Below, in pieces: positions 28,805-39,408 of a stretch of 51,949 bases of DNA (the stretch's first letter is position 1; the number at the start of each line of letters is the position of its first letter). A model generated the notes under the pieces. The model searched no databases, was not told where the DNA came from, and saw nothing but the letters and a program-made list of their open reading frames with translations. A program made the translations under genes and the position numbers. Source of the DNA: Neocallimastix lanati (nom. inval.) (Eukaryota; Neocallimastigomycota; Neocallimastigomycetes; Neocallimastigales; Neocallimastigaceae); NCBI GenBank assembly GCA_016946835.1, contig JACVTC010000303.1, forward strand, positions 1 to 51,949, given 5' to 3'.

Positions 28805-31036
28805 TCAAAGTTTTCTCGAATGTATATCTATCGTAAAAGGTTGATACTTATGCCTGACATAATATTCCGGTTCAACGGATTCCTCAGTATCAGTTGGTTG
28901 TTTTCCTTTTCTGCATCTTTTTTGATATTCTTGAATTAACTGTGGATCAGGGATTTGACTTTCTTCAATCCAGTTGTTTTCGACAATGTCACGACCTTTC
29001 CAAGAAACAAGGTAAAATTTTTTTCCATTACGTCTCTTCATGTCGTTAATTCTTTCCGGAATTCTTTCTTCATAATCAGTTGTTAAACGTATATTTTTTC
29101 TTTTGCAATTTCTCCTATCTTTAAATTCGTTTTCATAGTAAGGTTCGAGTAATGAAACATGAAAAACTGGATGGCAACGCATTCCCTTTGGAAGATTAAG
29201 TTCGTAAGCTAAATCACTTATTTTCTTACTAATTTTGAAGGGACCAGCCATTTGATTAGAAAGTTTCTTTTTCTTATTTTTTACGTTAATTCCTTTAAGT
29301 AACCAAACTTTATCACCAACTTCGAATTTAGGAGGATCCATTCTTTTTTGATCAGCATATTTCTTATAAGTTTCTTTTGCTCTATGTAAATTCTCTTTTA
29401 AAAATTTTATATTTTCATTAATCTCAATTACACGTTTTTCCGCCCTACTAGGTCTTTTATTAGATGGAATTTCTGGATGAGCTTTAGGATTAAATCCATA
29501 ATTTGCAAAAAATGGTGTTTGATTAATTGATTGCTGTATAGAGTTATTATATGAGAACTCAGCAAATGGTAAAAGATCAGCCCAATTGTTTTGTCTTTCA
29601 TTGATGAAGCAACGGAGATATTGTTCCAATATCGCGTTCACCCTCTCCGTTTGACCATCTGTTTGAGGATGATTAGCAGTAGAAAGAGAATGTTCAATGT
29701 CATAAAGGCTACATAGTCTGTTCCAAAACGCAGAAGTAAACTGAGAACCTCTATCAGAAATAATAGATTCCGGTAAGCCATGCAAACGAAAAATAGTAGA
29801 AAGAAAAGCATCAGCAGCAACGGCAGCAGTAGGAAGACAGCGAAAGGGAATAAAATGTGCCATTTTAGTTAAACGATCTACAACAACCATAATACAAGTA
29901 AGATCTTTAGACTTTGGCAGATCAACAATAAAGTCCATAGATAATTCAGACCACGGTTTATTCGGTGTAGAAAGAGGTGAAAGAAGACCGTAAGGTTTAT
30001 GACGGGGGACCTTGTTTTTACAACAAATTTCACAAGACCTAACAAACCTAGAAACATCATTGAATAATTTTGGCCACCAAAAATTACGGGAAATAAGTTC
30101 GGACGTCTTTTTAATACCAAAGTGACCAGCAGAAACTGAATCATGATGGAGTTCAAGAATCCTTGTTCTTAATGATTCAGGAACATAAATCAAATTATCA
30201 AAAAGTAGAAATCCTTCCTCATCATTTTTTACTTTATTTATATTATTTATAGGAGGCGAAGATGAGGAATTGTTGCTTAAATAAGTTTTAATTTTACAAA
30301 ATAATTCATCCGAATTTAATGAAGACAATATAGAATTAATGAGAGAATCACTAGATTTTTTACTAATTGTTAAACAACATTTTGACACAGTTCGTAAATT
30401 GGCGAATAAATGATCACTTCTTCTTGAGAGTAAATCAGGTTTACCAGACTTCTTTCCAGCACGATAAATAAGCTTAAAATCAAATCTAGATAAAAATTCG
30501 TACCAACGAATTTGTCGTTGAGAGAGCATTTCTGGTTTTCTAGGGAAAGTAAGATTTTTATGATCAGTATAAACGATAAATTGATGTCGAGTACCTTCTA
30601 AGTAATGTCGCCATTCCTCAAGTGCTAATTTGATTGCTAACAATTCTTTATCATAAATTTGGTAATTCCTCTGACATTTAGTTAAACTTTTCGAGAGAAA
30701 TGCAACGAGATGTAATTTACCTTCAAATTCTTGAGATAATACAGCACCAACAGCAAAGTTACTAGCATCAGTTTCAACTATGAAAGGTTTATCACTGTCA
30801 GGATTTCTTAAGATAGGAGCAGAAGTAAATAAATGCTTTAACTTATCGAAAGCGTCTTGTTGATCTTTACCCCAAACAAATTCAACATTTTTTCTAGTGA
30901 GTTTGTGAATAGGATTTGCGATTTTAGCAAAATCTTTTATGAAAAGACGATAATAATTGCAAAGACCGATGAACGATTGGACTTCCTTAACGTTTGTTGG
31001 AGAAGGCCATTTCAAAAATTGCTTTAACTTTTTCAT
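28805..31036 (-). CDS. pol: Element D pol second part: RT end, RNase H, integrase, chromodomain
   Basis: 743 codons on the minus strand, overlapping the first ORF by about 50 nt. It starts in the RT connection (VKEVQSFIGLCNYYR). RNase H has [27 protein letters not shown] and YTDHKNLTF. Integrase has a zinc module (HHDSVSAGH, CEICC), SMDFIVDLP, SDRGSQFTS and [14 protein letters not shown] with the catalytic Glu. A C-terminal domain (AGPFKISKKISDLAYEL) and a chromodomain (KKFYLVSWKGRD, ENNWIEESQI) follow, then a basic tail. Chromodomains of this class direct integration to modified histones. It has no natural start; it is separated from 30987-33542 by one extra T in a T-run near 31013. Confidence 0.9.
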   Translation of the reverse strand: MKKLKQFLKWPSPTNVKEVQSFIGLCNYYRLFIKDFAKIANPIHKLTRKNVEFVWGKDQQDAFDKLKHLFTSAPILRNPDSDKPFIVETDASNFAVGAVLSQEFEGKLHLVAFLSKSLTKCQRNYQIYDKELLAIKLALEEWRHYLEGTRHQFIVYTDHKNLTFPRKPEMLSQRQIRWYEFLSRFDFKLIYRAGKKSGKPDLLSRRSDHLFANLRTVSKCCLTISKKSSDSLINSILSSLNSDELFCKIKTYLSNNSSSSPPINNINKVKNDEEGFLLFDNLIYVPESLRTRILELHHDSVSAGHFGIKKTSELISRNFWWPKLFNDVSRFVRSCEICCKNKVPRHKPYGLLSPLSTPNKPWSELSMDFIVDLPKSKDLTCIMVVVDRLTKMAHFIPFRCLPTAAVAADAFLSTIFRLHGLPESIISDRGSQFTSAFWNRLCSLYDIEHSLSTANHPQTDGQTERVNAILEQYLRCFINERQNNWADLLPFAEFSYNNSIQQSINQTPFFANYGFNPKAHPEIPSNKRPSRAEKRVIEINENIKFLKENLHRAKETYKKYADQKRMDPPKFEVGDKVWLLKGINVKNKKKKLSNQMAGPFKISKKISDLAYELNLPKGMRCHPVFHVSLLEPYYENEFKDRRNCKRKNIRLTTDYEERIPERINDMKRRNGKKFYLVSWKGRDIVENNWIEESQIPDPQLIQEYQKRCRKGKQPTDTEESVEPEYYVRHKYQPFTIDIHSRKL

Positions 31037-33542
31037 TATCCATTTTTAATCCATCTTTCGAAATTACATAGCCAAGGAAAGTGGTTTCCGATTTATCAAA
31101 TTCACATTTTTCCAATTTCACAACTAAATTATTTTCAAGTAATCTTTTTAATACCTTTTTAACATGTATGTGATGCTCTTCGATATTATTGGAAAAGATA
31201 AGAATATCATCAATATAAGAAATGACAAAATCATCTAAATAATCACTGAGAACATCATTGATAAAGTGCTGAAAAGTAGCAGGTGTATTCTTTAGTCCGA
31301 AAGGCATAACTAAGAATTCAAAATGCCCATATCTGGTTCTAAAGGCAGTTTTATATTCATCGCCTTCTTTAATACGGACTAGATTATATGCAGATTTTAA
31401 ATCTAGTTTCGTAAATATTTTAGCACCTTTAACTCTATCTAGTAATTCACTAATTAAAGGTAAAGGATATGAATTACGTATCGTCATTTTATTTAACTTT
31501 CTATAATCAATAACTAAACGTAATGTACCATCTTTTTTTCTAACAAATAGAACTGGAGCACCAGCAGGAGAAGTGGATTTTCTAATGAATCCTTTATCTA
31601 ATAATTCCTTTAATTGTTTCTTTAATTCTTCACGCTCTAATTCCGTCAAAGGATACAAAGGACCATAAAATAAAATTGAATTATCTTTTAAATTTATCTC
31701 ACAATCATATACTCTATGTGGAGGTAACACACTACAATTTTTTTCATTAAACACTTCTTTATAATCTAAATAGATGATTGGTACGGTGACCGAATTTTGA
31801 TTTTTATTTAAATTTTCATTTTCGTTACAAGATTTAAATTTTTTACATGAAACATTAATATTATTACATGAATTAATATTATTATATGAGTCATTTTTAA
31901 CTATACTATCACTATCATTTTCACATTCTAAACTTTTTTCTAATTCACTTTCACTAATACTATCGTACATAAAATTATCATCTAAATCATAGTCGCTATC
32001 GGATTCATCATTTATAGTTCGAACAACTCGTCCTTTGAAATATGGTTCGGGTTCGGATTCGGAGTCAGAATAATATTTTAAAGTGGATCTTGAACAGGAT
32101 GGTTCTTCCCTTTTTTCTTCATCAGTTACTTTAAGTTCTTGTTCAAGAATAGCCATCTTATTTCTCTTAGTAGTCCTTTTTCTTTTGCTTCTTCTTCTTT
32201 TTCCATTATTACAATGGCGAGCACAAAAACCAGAACTAAAAGAGATTTTCTTAGCATCATGGTAATTACTTGGACTGTGCTTATCAATCCAAGGTAGTCC
32301 TAGAATCACATCTACATCTGGGATTCGGAGAACATAAAATTGAATAATTTCTAAGTGGTTCTTATAACGTAGAATACATTTTTCAGTTTCTTTAGTGACA
32401 TTAGCGATTCCATATCCAAGTCCTGAGACGCTAAAAGACTTGTTGATCCTTTCTGTCTTAATACCAAGTTTCTTTACGACCTCCGGATGGATAAAATTTA
32501 AGTCGGATCCAGAGTCAATAAGAACCTTAACCTTGCTTTCTTCAATCTCATTAGTCTTGATAAAAAAATCTAAAATATTTGTTTTTTGGTGATTTTTGTC
32601 TTCACAAGTAACTTCTCTCATCATTAAAAGTTCTTCTTGTCCAGTAAGTCTTCTTATTCTACGCATATTTGAAAAGTTACCCATAACACTATCATCGGTA
32701 TCCTTTTCCTTCATAATTAACCTTAAGTTTTTTGGCTTTATCTTATTTGGACAATTGAATTTAAGATGTCCTGGTTGTTTACATAGGAAACAAACGCCCT
32801 TCTTCCTTTCTTCTGAATAATCTCTCTTTTCTTCTTTATACTTTATTGGACGGTAAGTATACTTTCTCTCGTTGGGACCTCTTTTTATACGGTAAAGGTC
32901 GATGTCCATTGGATCGTTATGCGCAGCAGTATTACTAAAAAATTCTACCTTTTCGTTTCTTCTAATTAAGCTTTCTATATTTAATACTGTAGTAGTTAAC
33001 CTTGCAAGAGATCTAGGATTTGGATCGATTAAAGCAAGTTTCTCTCTTAAAGGTTGTTTTAATCCTCTAATGAACATATATATTTTTGCACTTTCATTAA
33101 AGTCAGAGTATTGAGCGATCCTTTGGAACTCTGAAATATATTCAAATACGTGCCCATTCTTCTTCTGATAAATACTACACAGCTTACTATTGGCAACAAT
33201 GGATTCGCTGGTATAATCACCGAAGTTTGATTTTAACTCTTTCACGAAGTCATCGTATGAGTTAAGTAATGGGCTATTATTTCTACGCAAGCAAGAGACC
33301 CATTCCAAAGGTTTCCCAAGCATGTAAGACATTAGGAATCTTACTCTTGCTGCATCGTTATTAAATTGATTTGGTCGGGATTCCATTGCTAGTTCTGCCC
33401 TTGTAAGAAATCCCTCAAGGTCGCATTTTCTTCCAGTAAATGATGGCGGCTTATTAATTACCCCAAATGCATCGTTTTCTTCGTGATTCTCCATTATCTC
33501 TTCCAAGGATAATGTTTCAAAGAGTCTTTCTAAGTCTTCCAA
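30987..33542 (-). CDS. gag-pol: Element D gag-protease-RT (851 aa)
   Basis: Fused Gag-Pol start from ATG 33542: capsid-like domain (1-200), DPMDIDLYRIK, zinc knuckle [14 protein letters not shown] (about 248-261), retropepsin [12 protein letters not shown] (about 342), and a Cys/basic cluster CARHCNNGKRRRSKRKR. An acidic and Asn-rich spacer precedes RT with [40 protein letters not shown] and YIDDILIF (about 776). The last codons (FEMAFSNKR) are out of frame after an extra T in a five-T run. One indel in a homopolymer may be a real mutation or a sequencing or assembly error. Confidence 0.92.
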   Translation of the reverse strand: MEDLERLFETLSLEEIMENHEENDAFGVINKPPSFTGRKCDLEGFLTRAELAMESRPNQFNNDAARVRFLMSYMLGKPLEWVSCLRRNNSPLLNSYDDFVKELKSNFGDYTSESIVANSKLCSIYQKKNGHVFEYISEFQRIAQYSDFNESAKIYMFIRGLKQPLREKLALIDPNPRSLARLTTTVLNIESLIRRNEKVEFFSNTAAHNDPMDIDLYRIKRGPNERKYTYRPIKYKEEKRDYSEERKKGVCFLCKQPGHLKFNCPNKIKPKNLRLIMKEKDTDDSVMGNFSNMRRIRRLTGQEELLMMREVTCEDKNHQKTNILDFFIKTNEIEESKVKVLIDSGSDLNFIHPEVVKKLGIKTERINKSFSVSGLGYGIANVTKETEKCILRYKNHLEIIQFYVLRIPDVDVILGLPWIDKHSPSNYHDAKKISFSSGFCARHCNNGKRRRSKRKRTTKRNKMAILEQELKVTDEEKREEPSCSRSTLKYYSDSESEPEPYFKGRVVRTINDESDSDYDLDDNFMYDSISESELEKSLECENDSDSIVKNDSYNNINSCNNINVSCKKFKSCNENENLNKNQNSVTVPIIYLDYKEVFNEKNCSVLPPHRVYDCEINLKDNSILFYGPLYPLTELEREELKKQLKELLDKGFIRKSTSPAGAPVLFVRKKDGTLRLVIDYRKLNKMTIRNSYPLPLISELLDRVKGAKIFTKLDLKSAYNLVRIKEGDEYKTAFRTRYGHFEFLVMPFGLKNTPATFQHFINDVLSDYLDDFVISYIDDILIFSNNIEEHHIHVKKVLKRLLENNLVVKLEKCEFDKSETTFLGYVISKDGLKMDNEKVKAIFEMAFSNKR

Positions 33543-33947
33543 TTTAAGAAAATTTATTATTTAATTATTTAATTATTTATTTTTTGCTTTGTTTTGTTTT
33601 CTCAAAATTAATAACTTTATAATTATATTAGTAAAGTCGACCAGGTCTCTATCCAATTATGTATGGTGACGGTCGAGTAAACTAATTTTTTATAAATGGC
33701 TTATTAATTTTGAAAAATTATTTTTTTTTTTTTTTTTGGTTATTAGAAGGAGTTTTTTTCCACTTATTTTAGTCTGTATTACTAGATACAATGTTCATTT
33801 AAGCCCTGAATTGTGGTCCTCGATTACAGTCCAATTATTGATTCCAAAATGGTAGCTCTGAATAAAAACTCTTGACCGGCGGTAGTCCAAAAAAAAAATC
33901 TTCAGCTTGCGGATTCTGTTATTGCAACGTATTTTGTAAAATAAAAG

Positions 33948-33958
33948 GTAATTGTTAT
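33948..33958 (-). other. Self-priming type PBS of element D
   Basis: In sense, ATAACAATTAC directly abuts the 5' LTR. It is exactly complementary to GTAATTGTTAT inside the LTR (plus coordinates 34073-34083), which starts 36 nt after the TATA box at 34111-34119. The same 11-mer is used in C. Confidence 0.65.
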
Positions 33959-34662
33959 TGTAAAAGAAAACACTAAAATAGATTACAATAACAAAATGCA
34001 ATAAATTTTATTTTATTAAAAAATTTTATATTAGAATATATTTTATTAATATTTAATAGTTATTTGTTTAAAATAACAATTACATCGAGAAAAAATGTGA
34101 AAAGTATCTTCTATTTATACTTTTCCTAAATACATTGATAATATATTATTTTATTTAAATTACATATATTTTAATATAAAATTATCCTAATGAATTTTAT
34201 TAAATAATAAATTTATAAACTATAGCTAAATTTAGAAAAATATAATTATTAATTAAACTAAATACTAAATAATTAAAATTAAGTACATTTATTATCTATT
34301 TATTATTTTAATATTATAAGTAAAGTCTTTATTTATTTTCGATTTAAAAACAATGTTAAAGGAGTCATGATTAAATTTTGAAACTTAATTTTCACAAAAT
34401 AAATTATTAATTTATTTTGTTTTAAACTTTAATTAATTCATTTAAATTATTTTACAACAATAATTTTCTCAGAATTAAATTTTATAAAAATTATTACATT
34501 AAAAATTTATCTTGTGGCTTAAAGAATATAATTCAAAAATTTAGTTCATATGATTTATTTACTTTGTTTATTATTTTATAAATCAAAGAATAATTTACAT
34601 TTTTGAATTACACAAGAAAAATTTTTAATTTAAAATGTGATTGGGATAATCACATCTTTACA
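33959..34662 (-). repeat. Element D 5' LTR
   Basis: 704 bp with TG...CA ends; TATA box CTATTTATA (TATAAATAG in sense) at 34111-34119; apparently identical to the 3' copy. Confidence 0.92.
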
Positions 34663-34743
34663 ATAATAATATAATTTTAGGGTTAGGAAATAATTTATCT
34701 TAGTATATCTTAGTAGATAGTTGTTAATCATTAACTTTAAAAT

Positions 34744-34851
<108 letters not shown>

Positions 34852-34917
34852 TAAAAAAAAAAAAAAAAATAATAATAATACATATACACATACAACAATA
34901 CATTCATTTAATAATAT

Positions 34918-35875
34918 ATGAAGATGAGCTCCAACCGTGAAGGAAGAAAAATTCCACTACCAATTATAGGTGAAAATAATAAGAATGTAAAAGCTTGGTA
35001 CATTCTTATGAAAAATTGGTTAAAGATGGAAAAGGTTACTGATGACGAAGAAAAATTTCAGTTCATTTTGGCAGGAACTGTAGAAGAAGCCACCCAAATT
35101 GTGAGCGACAAATTCGTAGAAGCAAACAGAATTTTAAATTTAGAAAAGTGTAGAGATATTCTCCTGGAAAGGTATCATCTAAATGAAGATGAAAGATTTA
35201 GGGAATTAAAAACTTTACTAATTATGCCAAATGAAAGTGTCAGGGAATTCAACGATAGGTACTTAGATTACTACTGCCAGCTCTCTACAGATAATAAAGC
35301 AAAATTATCAGTCTACGATTATGAGAATTCTATACGTAGTCGAACTGATATTTATGAAAAGGTAGCCTATGAAGAAGCCAAGACTATTGAAGCTGCTTGT
35401 AAAATTGCGGAAAAAGTAGAAAGAATAAAACTTGGAAGTCGCTCAGTACAAAAGGGTAGAAAATTTAACAATAATAATATTCAAAATAATTATCCTTTTA
35501 TTAATAGATATAGATCCAACCAAAACTTTAATCAATTAAATAATAATTATAACTCATTCTTAAATACCAATTTACAAAATAAAAATAGGAATTTAAATAA
35601 TGAATTACAGAGGAGTAATAATTTTAACAATAATTATAACAACTATAATAATATTAATAATAATACATTAAACAGGATGAATAATACAAAGGTTCCAAGA
35701 AATATTAATAATACTCCTAACAATAATAATGGTTTAAATAGTGTTGATGATATTACTATGTTTAGAGAACCTACATATAAAAGTATGTTATTGGTGCCAT
35801 GAGCCTGGCCATATTATTAGGTATTGCCCACAACTTAGATACCAACAAAACAATAATCAAAATACAAAAAACTAG
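34918..35875 (+). pseudogene. gag: Gag of element F (frameshifted before the zinc knuckle)
   Basis: B-like Gag. The capsid-like region includes WLKMEKVTDD, VREFNDRYLDYYCQL and a KIAEKVERI motif, followed by a long Asn-rich linker. The main frame stops at 35802. One base out of frame the zinc knuckle CYWCHEPGHIIRYC is intact and runs to a TAG at 35873-35875, so a single indel near 35775 broke it. The slippery heptamer at 35866 precedes that TAG. Confidence 0.85.
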
Positions 35876-35898
35876 ATTACGGAAGAAGGCTAACTTCC
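35866..35898 (+). promoter_or_regulatory. -1 programmed ribosomal frameshift signal, gag to pol of element F
   Basis: A AAA AAC (35866-35872) in the zinc-knuckle frame sits directly before the gag TAG. An 8-nt spacer is followed by GGAAG (35881-35885) pairing with CTTCC (35894-35898) around an 8-nt loop. The -1 frame continues as the Asn/Tyr-rich start of pol up to about 36078, where E' begins. Confidence 0.75.
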
Positions 35899-36093
35899 AA
35901 TAATCAAAATGCCAACTATAATGATTATGGTGAAAACAATATTGCTACTGTTTGTCTCAATAATGATTATAGTAATAACCATTATAATAATAACTACAAT
36001 AATATTTATGATAATAATTATACTGAAGATTATGATAATGATAATTTTAACCATTATGATAATAATGATTATAATAATTAATTTCTCAAAGCC

Positions 36094-38467
36094 GTATTCC
36101 AACACTTTATCAATGACGTTCTCGAAGACTTTCTCGGAAAATTTGTCTTTTGTTACATTGATGATATTATAATATTCTCTCCTGACTTAGAAACACACTA
36201 TGAACATCTTATTAAAGTTCTTTCAAAACTCAGAAAAACCGGTTTGTACGCTAAACTCGAGAAATGTGAATTTTGCATTCCCTATTTGGATTTCCTTGGA
36301 CATAGAATTTCCTCTGATGGTATCCTTATGGACCCTAAAAAAGTTTCCTCTATTCTTGAATGGCCTGTTCCCACTGATATAAAACAACTCCAATCCTTCT
36401 TAGGACTTGCCAACTATTACAGACGTTTTATTCCAGGATTTGCGGCTTTAACACATCCACTTCATTCACTTTTGAAGAAAAATGAGAAATTCGTTTGGAC
36501 ATCTGAAACTCAAAAAGCATTTGACGATTTAAAATCCAAATTTTCTTCTGATTCTGTACTCGAATACCCAAACCGTGATTTACCCTTTCTTGTCGAAACA
36601 GATAGTAGTAATTTTGCTATTGGCGCTATACTTTCCCAAGCTTCTCAAAAGGACAATAAAATTCATCCTATTGCATTCTTCTCAAGATCTCTTACTGCTG
36701 CTGAGAAAAACTACCCAATTTATGATAAAGAACTTTTAGCAATCGTTGAAGCTTTAGAACAATGGAGACATCTCTTAAAAGGAACTTCAATCCCATTCAC
36801 TATTTTCTCTGACCATCGTAACCTTTTATACCAAAAGAAACCCGAGAAAATGTCACAAAGACTTGTTCGTTGGGCTCTTTTTTTATCAGAATTTAACTTC
36901 AAAATCACTTATCGTGCAGGATCTGCTAATGGTAAACCTGATGCACTTTCTCGAAGACCTGATTATGCATCAAATGAAGAAGAACTGTCCTCTGACATTC
37001 CTTTCAACGTCTTAAAACCTGAAAATTTTTGCGCTACCACTTCCATTGCCTCTTTAAATGATCAAATACTCCATGAATACAAGAAAGATAAATATTATAA
37101 TGAAATCTGCAAAAAACTCAACTCTAAAGAAGACTTCCCAGAATCTATTAAATTTTCTTTAAGCAACAACTTCTTACTCGTTGATGGAAAAATTTATGTT
37201 CCCCTTAACTGTCGTTCTTCCGTATTAAATATCTGTCATGACTCCCCATCTGCTGGTCATTTTGGTTTCAAGAAAACTTTCTCCTTAATCAATCGTGACT
37301 TTTGGTGGTCATCTATGCAAAAAGATATTAAAGACTATATTAAATCTTGTGAAATCTGTTGTCGTTCAAAGGATTCTAGACACAAACCTTATGGATTTCT
37401 GAACCCACTAGAAATTCCTGACCGACCTTGGACTTCGCTTTCCATGGATTTCATCACTGATCTCCCTTCATCTAATGGATATACTTGTATTTTTGTTGTT
37501 CTCGATAGATTCACAAAAATGGGTCACTTCATCCCATTTCCTAACGTTCCTTCTTCTGAAGATACTGCTAAGGCATTCATGACTCATATTTTCAGACTTC
37601 ATGGATTACCAAATGAAATTCTTTCCGATAGAGGTACTCAATTCACTTCTAAATTCTGGACTTCTATTTGCAAAACTCTCAATATCTCAATGAAACTTTC
37701 TTCTCCCTTTCACCATCAAACTAACGGTTTAACGGAGAGGGTGAACTCCGTTGTAGAACAATTTCTCAGATGTTACTCTAATTTTAAAGGTCCAAATTGG
37801 CATAATTATCTATTCCTTGCTGAATTCTGCTACAACAATTCTATTCAAAAATCATTAAATAAATCACCTTTCTACTCAAATTATGGTTACAACCCTCGCT
37901 TCTCACCAGCTGTGCCAAGTTCTATTGATGTTCCGCGTGCTGAAGAATTTACAACAAACTTAGCGAAACTTTTCAAACAATTAAAAGAAAATTTAAAACA
38001 AGCAAGAAATAAACAAGAAAAATTCGCCAACCAACACAGAATTAAAGCACCTGAATTCAAAGTAAACGATAAAGTTTGGATAAACAGTTCACTCATATTA
38101 AGAAATAAAAATAAAAAATTAAAACCAAGAAAGCTAGGACCTTATAAAATAATTGAAAAAGTCTCTCCAGTAACATACAAAATTGATTTTCCAAAAAATA
38201 TAAGAATACACCCAATTATCCATGTACAGAACTTGGGCCATACTACAAAGACAATTTTAAAAGAAAAAAGGAACCTCCACCTCCAATTATAGTTAATGAT
38301 GAAGAAGAATATGAAGTAGAAGAAATACTTGATAAAAGAAAACATTATGGAAAGATTCAATATCTTATTAAGTGGAAAGGATATCCTTTATCTGAAGCAT
38401 CTTGGGAACCGGAAGAAAACCTCAACTGTCCAGAAATACTCAAAAAATTTAATAAATCAAACAAATA
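36094..38467 (+). pseudogene. Element E' pol: RT C-terminal part to chromodomain
   Basis: RT from [11 protein letters not shown] with CYIDDIIIF, then RNase H (VETDSSNFAIG, IFSDHRNLLY), the linker [10 protein letters not shown] and LKPENF, the integrase zinc module (CHDSPSAGHFGF, CEICC) and DDE core ([34 protein letters not shown]). The C-terminal GPYKI module is followed by a one-base loss near 38270. A chromodomain then continues in another frame ([28 protein letters not shown]) to the stop at 38467. Strongly similar to element A. Without the upstream half it cannot be autonomous. Confidence 0.85.
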
Positions 38468-38809
38468 AACTTATATTTAGAAAATGAATCTATAATATTA
38501 ATTATACAAAAATTTATATTTATTAATATCAAATTTATTTCTATTAATATCAATATCAATAATCTTTATTATTTTTACTTATTAATATAAATATTATTTA
38601 AATTCATGTAACCTTATTATTAATAATGTATTTTTATGTTTATCATGTATTGAAATTTTACACCAAATAACTATTAAAATAATTTATATTTTAAAATAAT
38701 TAAATAAAATTTTCTTAGTATAGTTTAGCCTAGTTTTGAGATTCGTCTGGTATCCGAATCCTAGAGGAGGACCATGTAACGAAACTCATAACTAGTAAAT
38801 TAGTAACTA

Positions 38810-38864
38810 TGGTTCAATGGTAAGTTACCATAACCATCGGGCTGAACCCTTAGGGTTCGACACC
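38810..38864 (+). other. tRNA-like module (A box and B box) inside the E' LTR
   Basis: TGGTTCAATGG (38810-38820) fits the A-box consensus and GGTTCGACACC (38854-38864) the B box, at tRNA-like spacing, with CTTAGGG before the B box as in element A. ATGGT and ACCAT can form a D-like stem. No acceptor stem is found. Confidence 0.5.
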
Positions 38865-39033
38865 CACTCTTTCCAAATTTTAATAACTTTTTATTTATTA
38901 TAACTAGAATATTAAAGAAATTACTAGTGTTTATCGGTTAAACAATTGAACCGATAAAACTAGAAAAATCTATTTTATTAATATTTTTTTTATCATTTTT
39001 TATCTAAGATTCATTTTCTAGAAAGAAAACTTG

Positions 39034-39121
39034 TTTTCTTTAATTTTCTTTAATTTTCTTTAATTTTCTTTAATTTTCTTTAATTTTCTTTAATTTTCTT
39101 TAATTTTCTTTAATTTTCTTT
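39034..39121 (+). repeat. 10-bp tandem repeat (TTTAATTTTC) upstream of the E' TATA box
   Basis: About nine near-perfect copies ending about 60 bp before the TATA box. The 10-bp period equals one helical turn, so the T tracts fall on one face of the DNA. Confidence 0.8.
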
Positions 39122-39181
39122 TATTTCTAATAATTACTGATAACAACTGATAACTCAATATAATTAATTTTCCTGAAAAAC

Positions 39182-39189
39182 TATAAATA
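39182..39189 (+). promoter_or_regulatory. TATA box of the E' LTR
   Basis: TATAAATA followed by GGTGTAAAATTTC, matching the TATA region of the element A LTR. Confidence 0.55.
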
Positions 39190-39408
39190 GGTGTAAAATT
39201 TCATAATAAAATATTTTTACTTGTGCTTTTATTAATTAATTTTAAAGTAATTTAAAATATTACAATGATTAATTAATAATATAATAATTTGAATTTTTAC
39301 TAATAAAAAACTTATTTTAATAAAACATATTTTGAATTACTTTAGTGTCGAGAACCTTTTGTGTAAAAAACCTTATAACAATCTTAAGTAACATTAAGAT
39401 TTGTTACA

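Larger units (their letters stand above)
28070..34662 (-). mobile_element. Element D: near-intact Ty3-type chromovirus-like retrotransposon
   Basis: 6593 bp. Two 704-bp LTRs (28070-28773 and 33959-34662) appear identical by eye, with TG...CA ends and a perfect ATAAT duplication (28065-28069 and 34663-34667). It is the youngest insertion in the nest, placed in the leader of F. Its gag-pol is open except for one frameshift. It is a close relative of C. Confidence 0.93.
36085..39408 (+). mobile_element. Element E': 5'-truncated A-family Ty3 retrotransposon inside F pol
   Basis: Begins abruptly inside RT ([11 protein letters not shown]) and runs to the end of a 634-bp 3' LTR. It has no 5' LTR, gag or protease. 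AATGATTATAATAAT flanks both junctions (36064-36078 and 39408-39422), though in a low-complexity setting. The F pol frame resumes directly afterwards. Confidence 0.75.
38775..39408 (+). repeat. Element E' 3' LTR
   Basis: Starts TGTAACGAAAC after a purine-rich tract GAGGAGGACCA and ends TTTGTTACA (inverted ends). In order it contains the tRNA-like module, a 10-bp tandem array, a TATA box and a CTTGTGCTTTT block that matches the LTR of A. Confidence 0.7.

Noticed and set aside
38775-38880. Functional tRNA gene
   Set aside because: A and B boxes are present but no acceptor stem or proper anticodon arm can be folded; likewise at 5387-5441 and 27896-27962.
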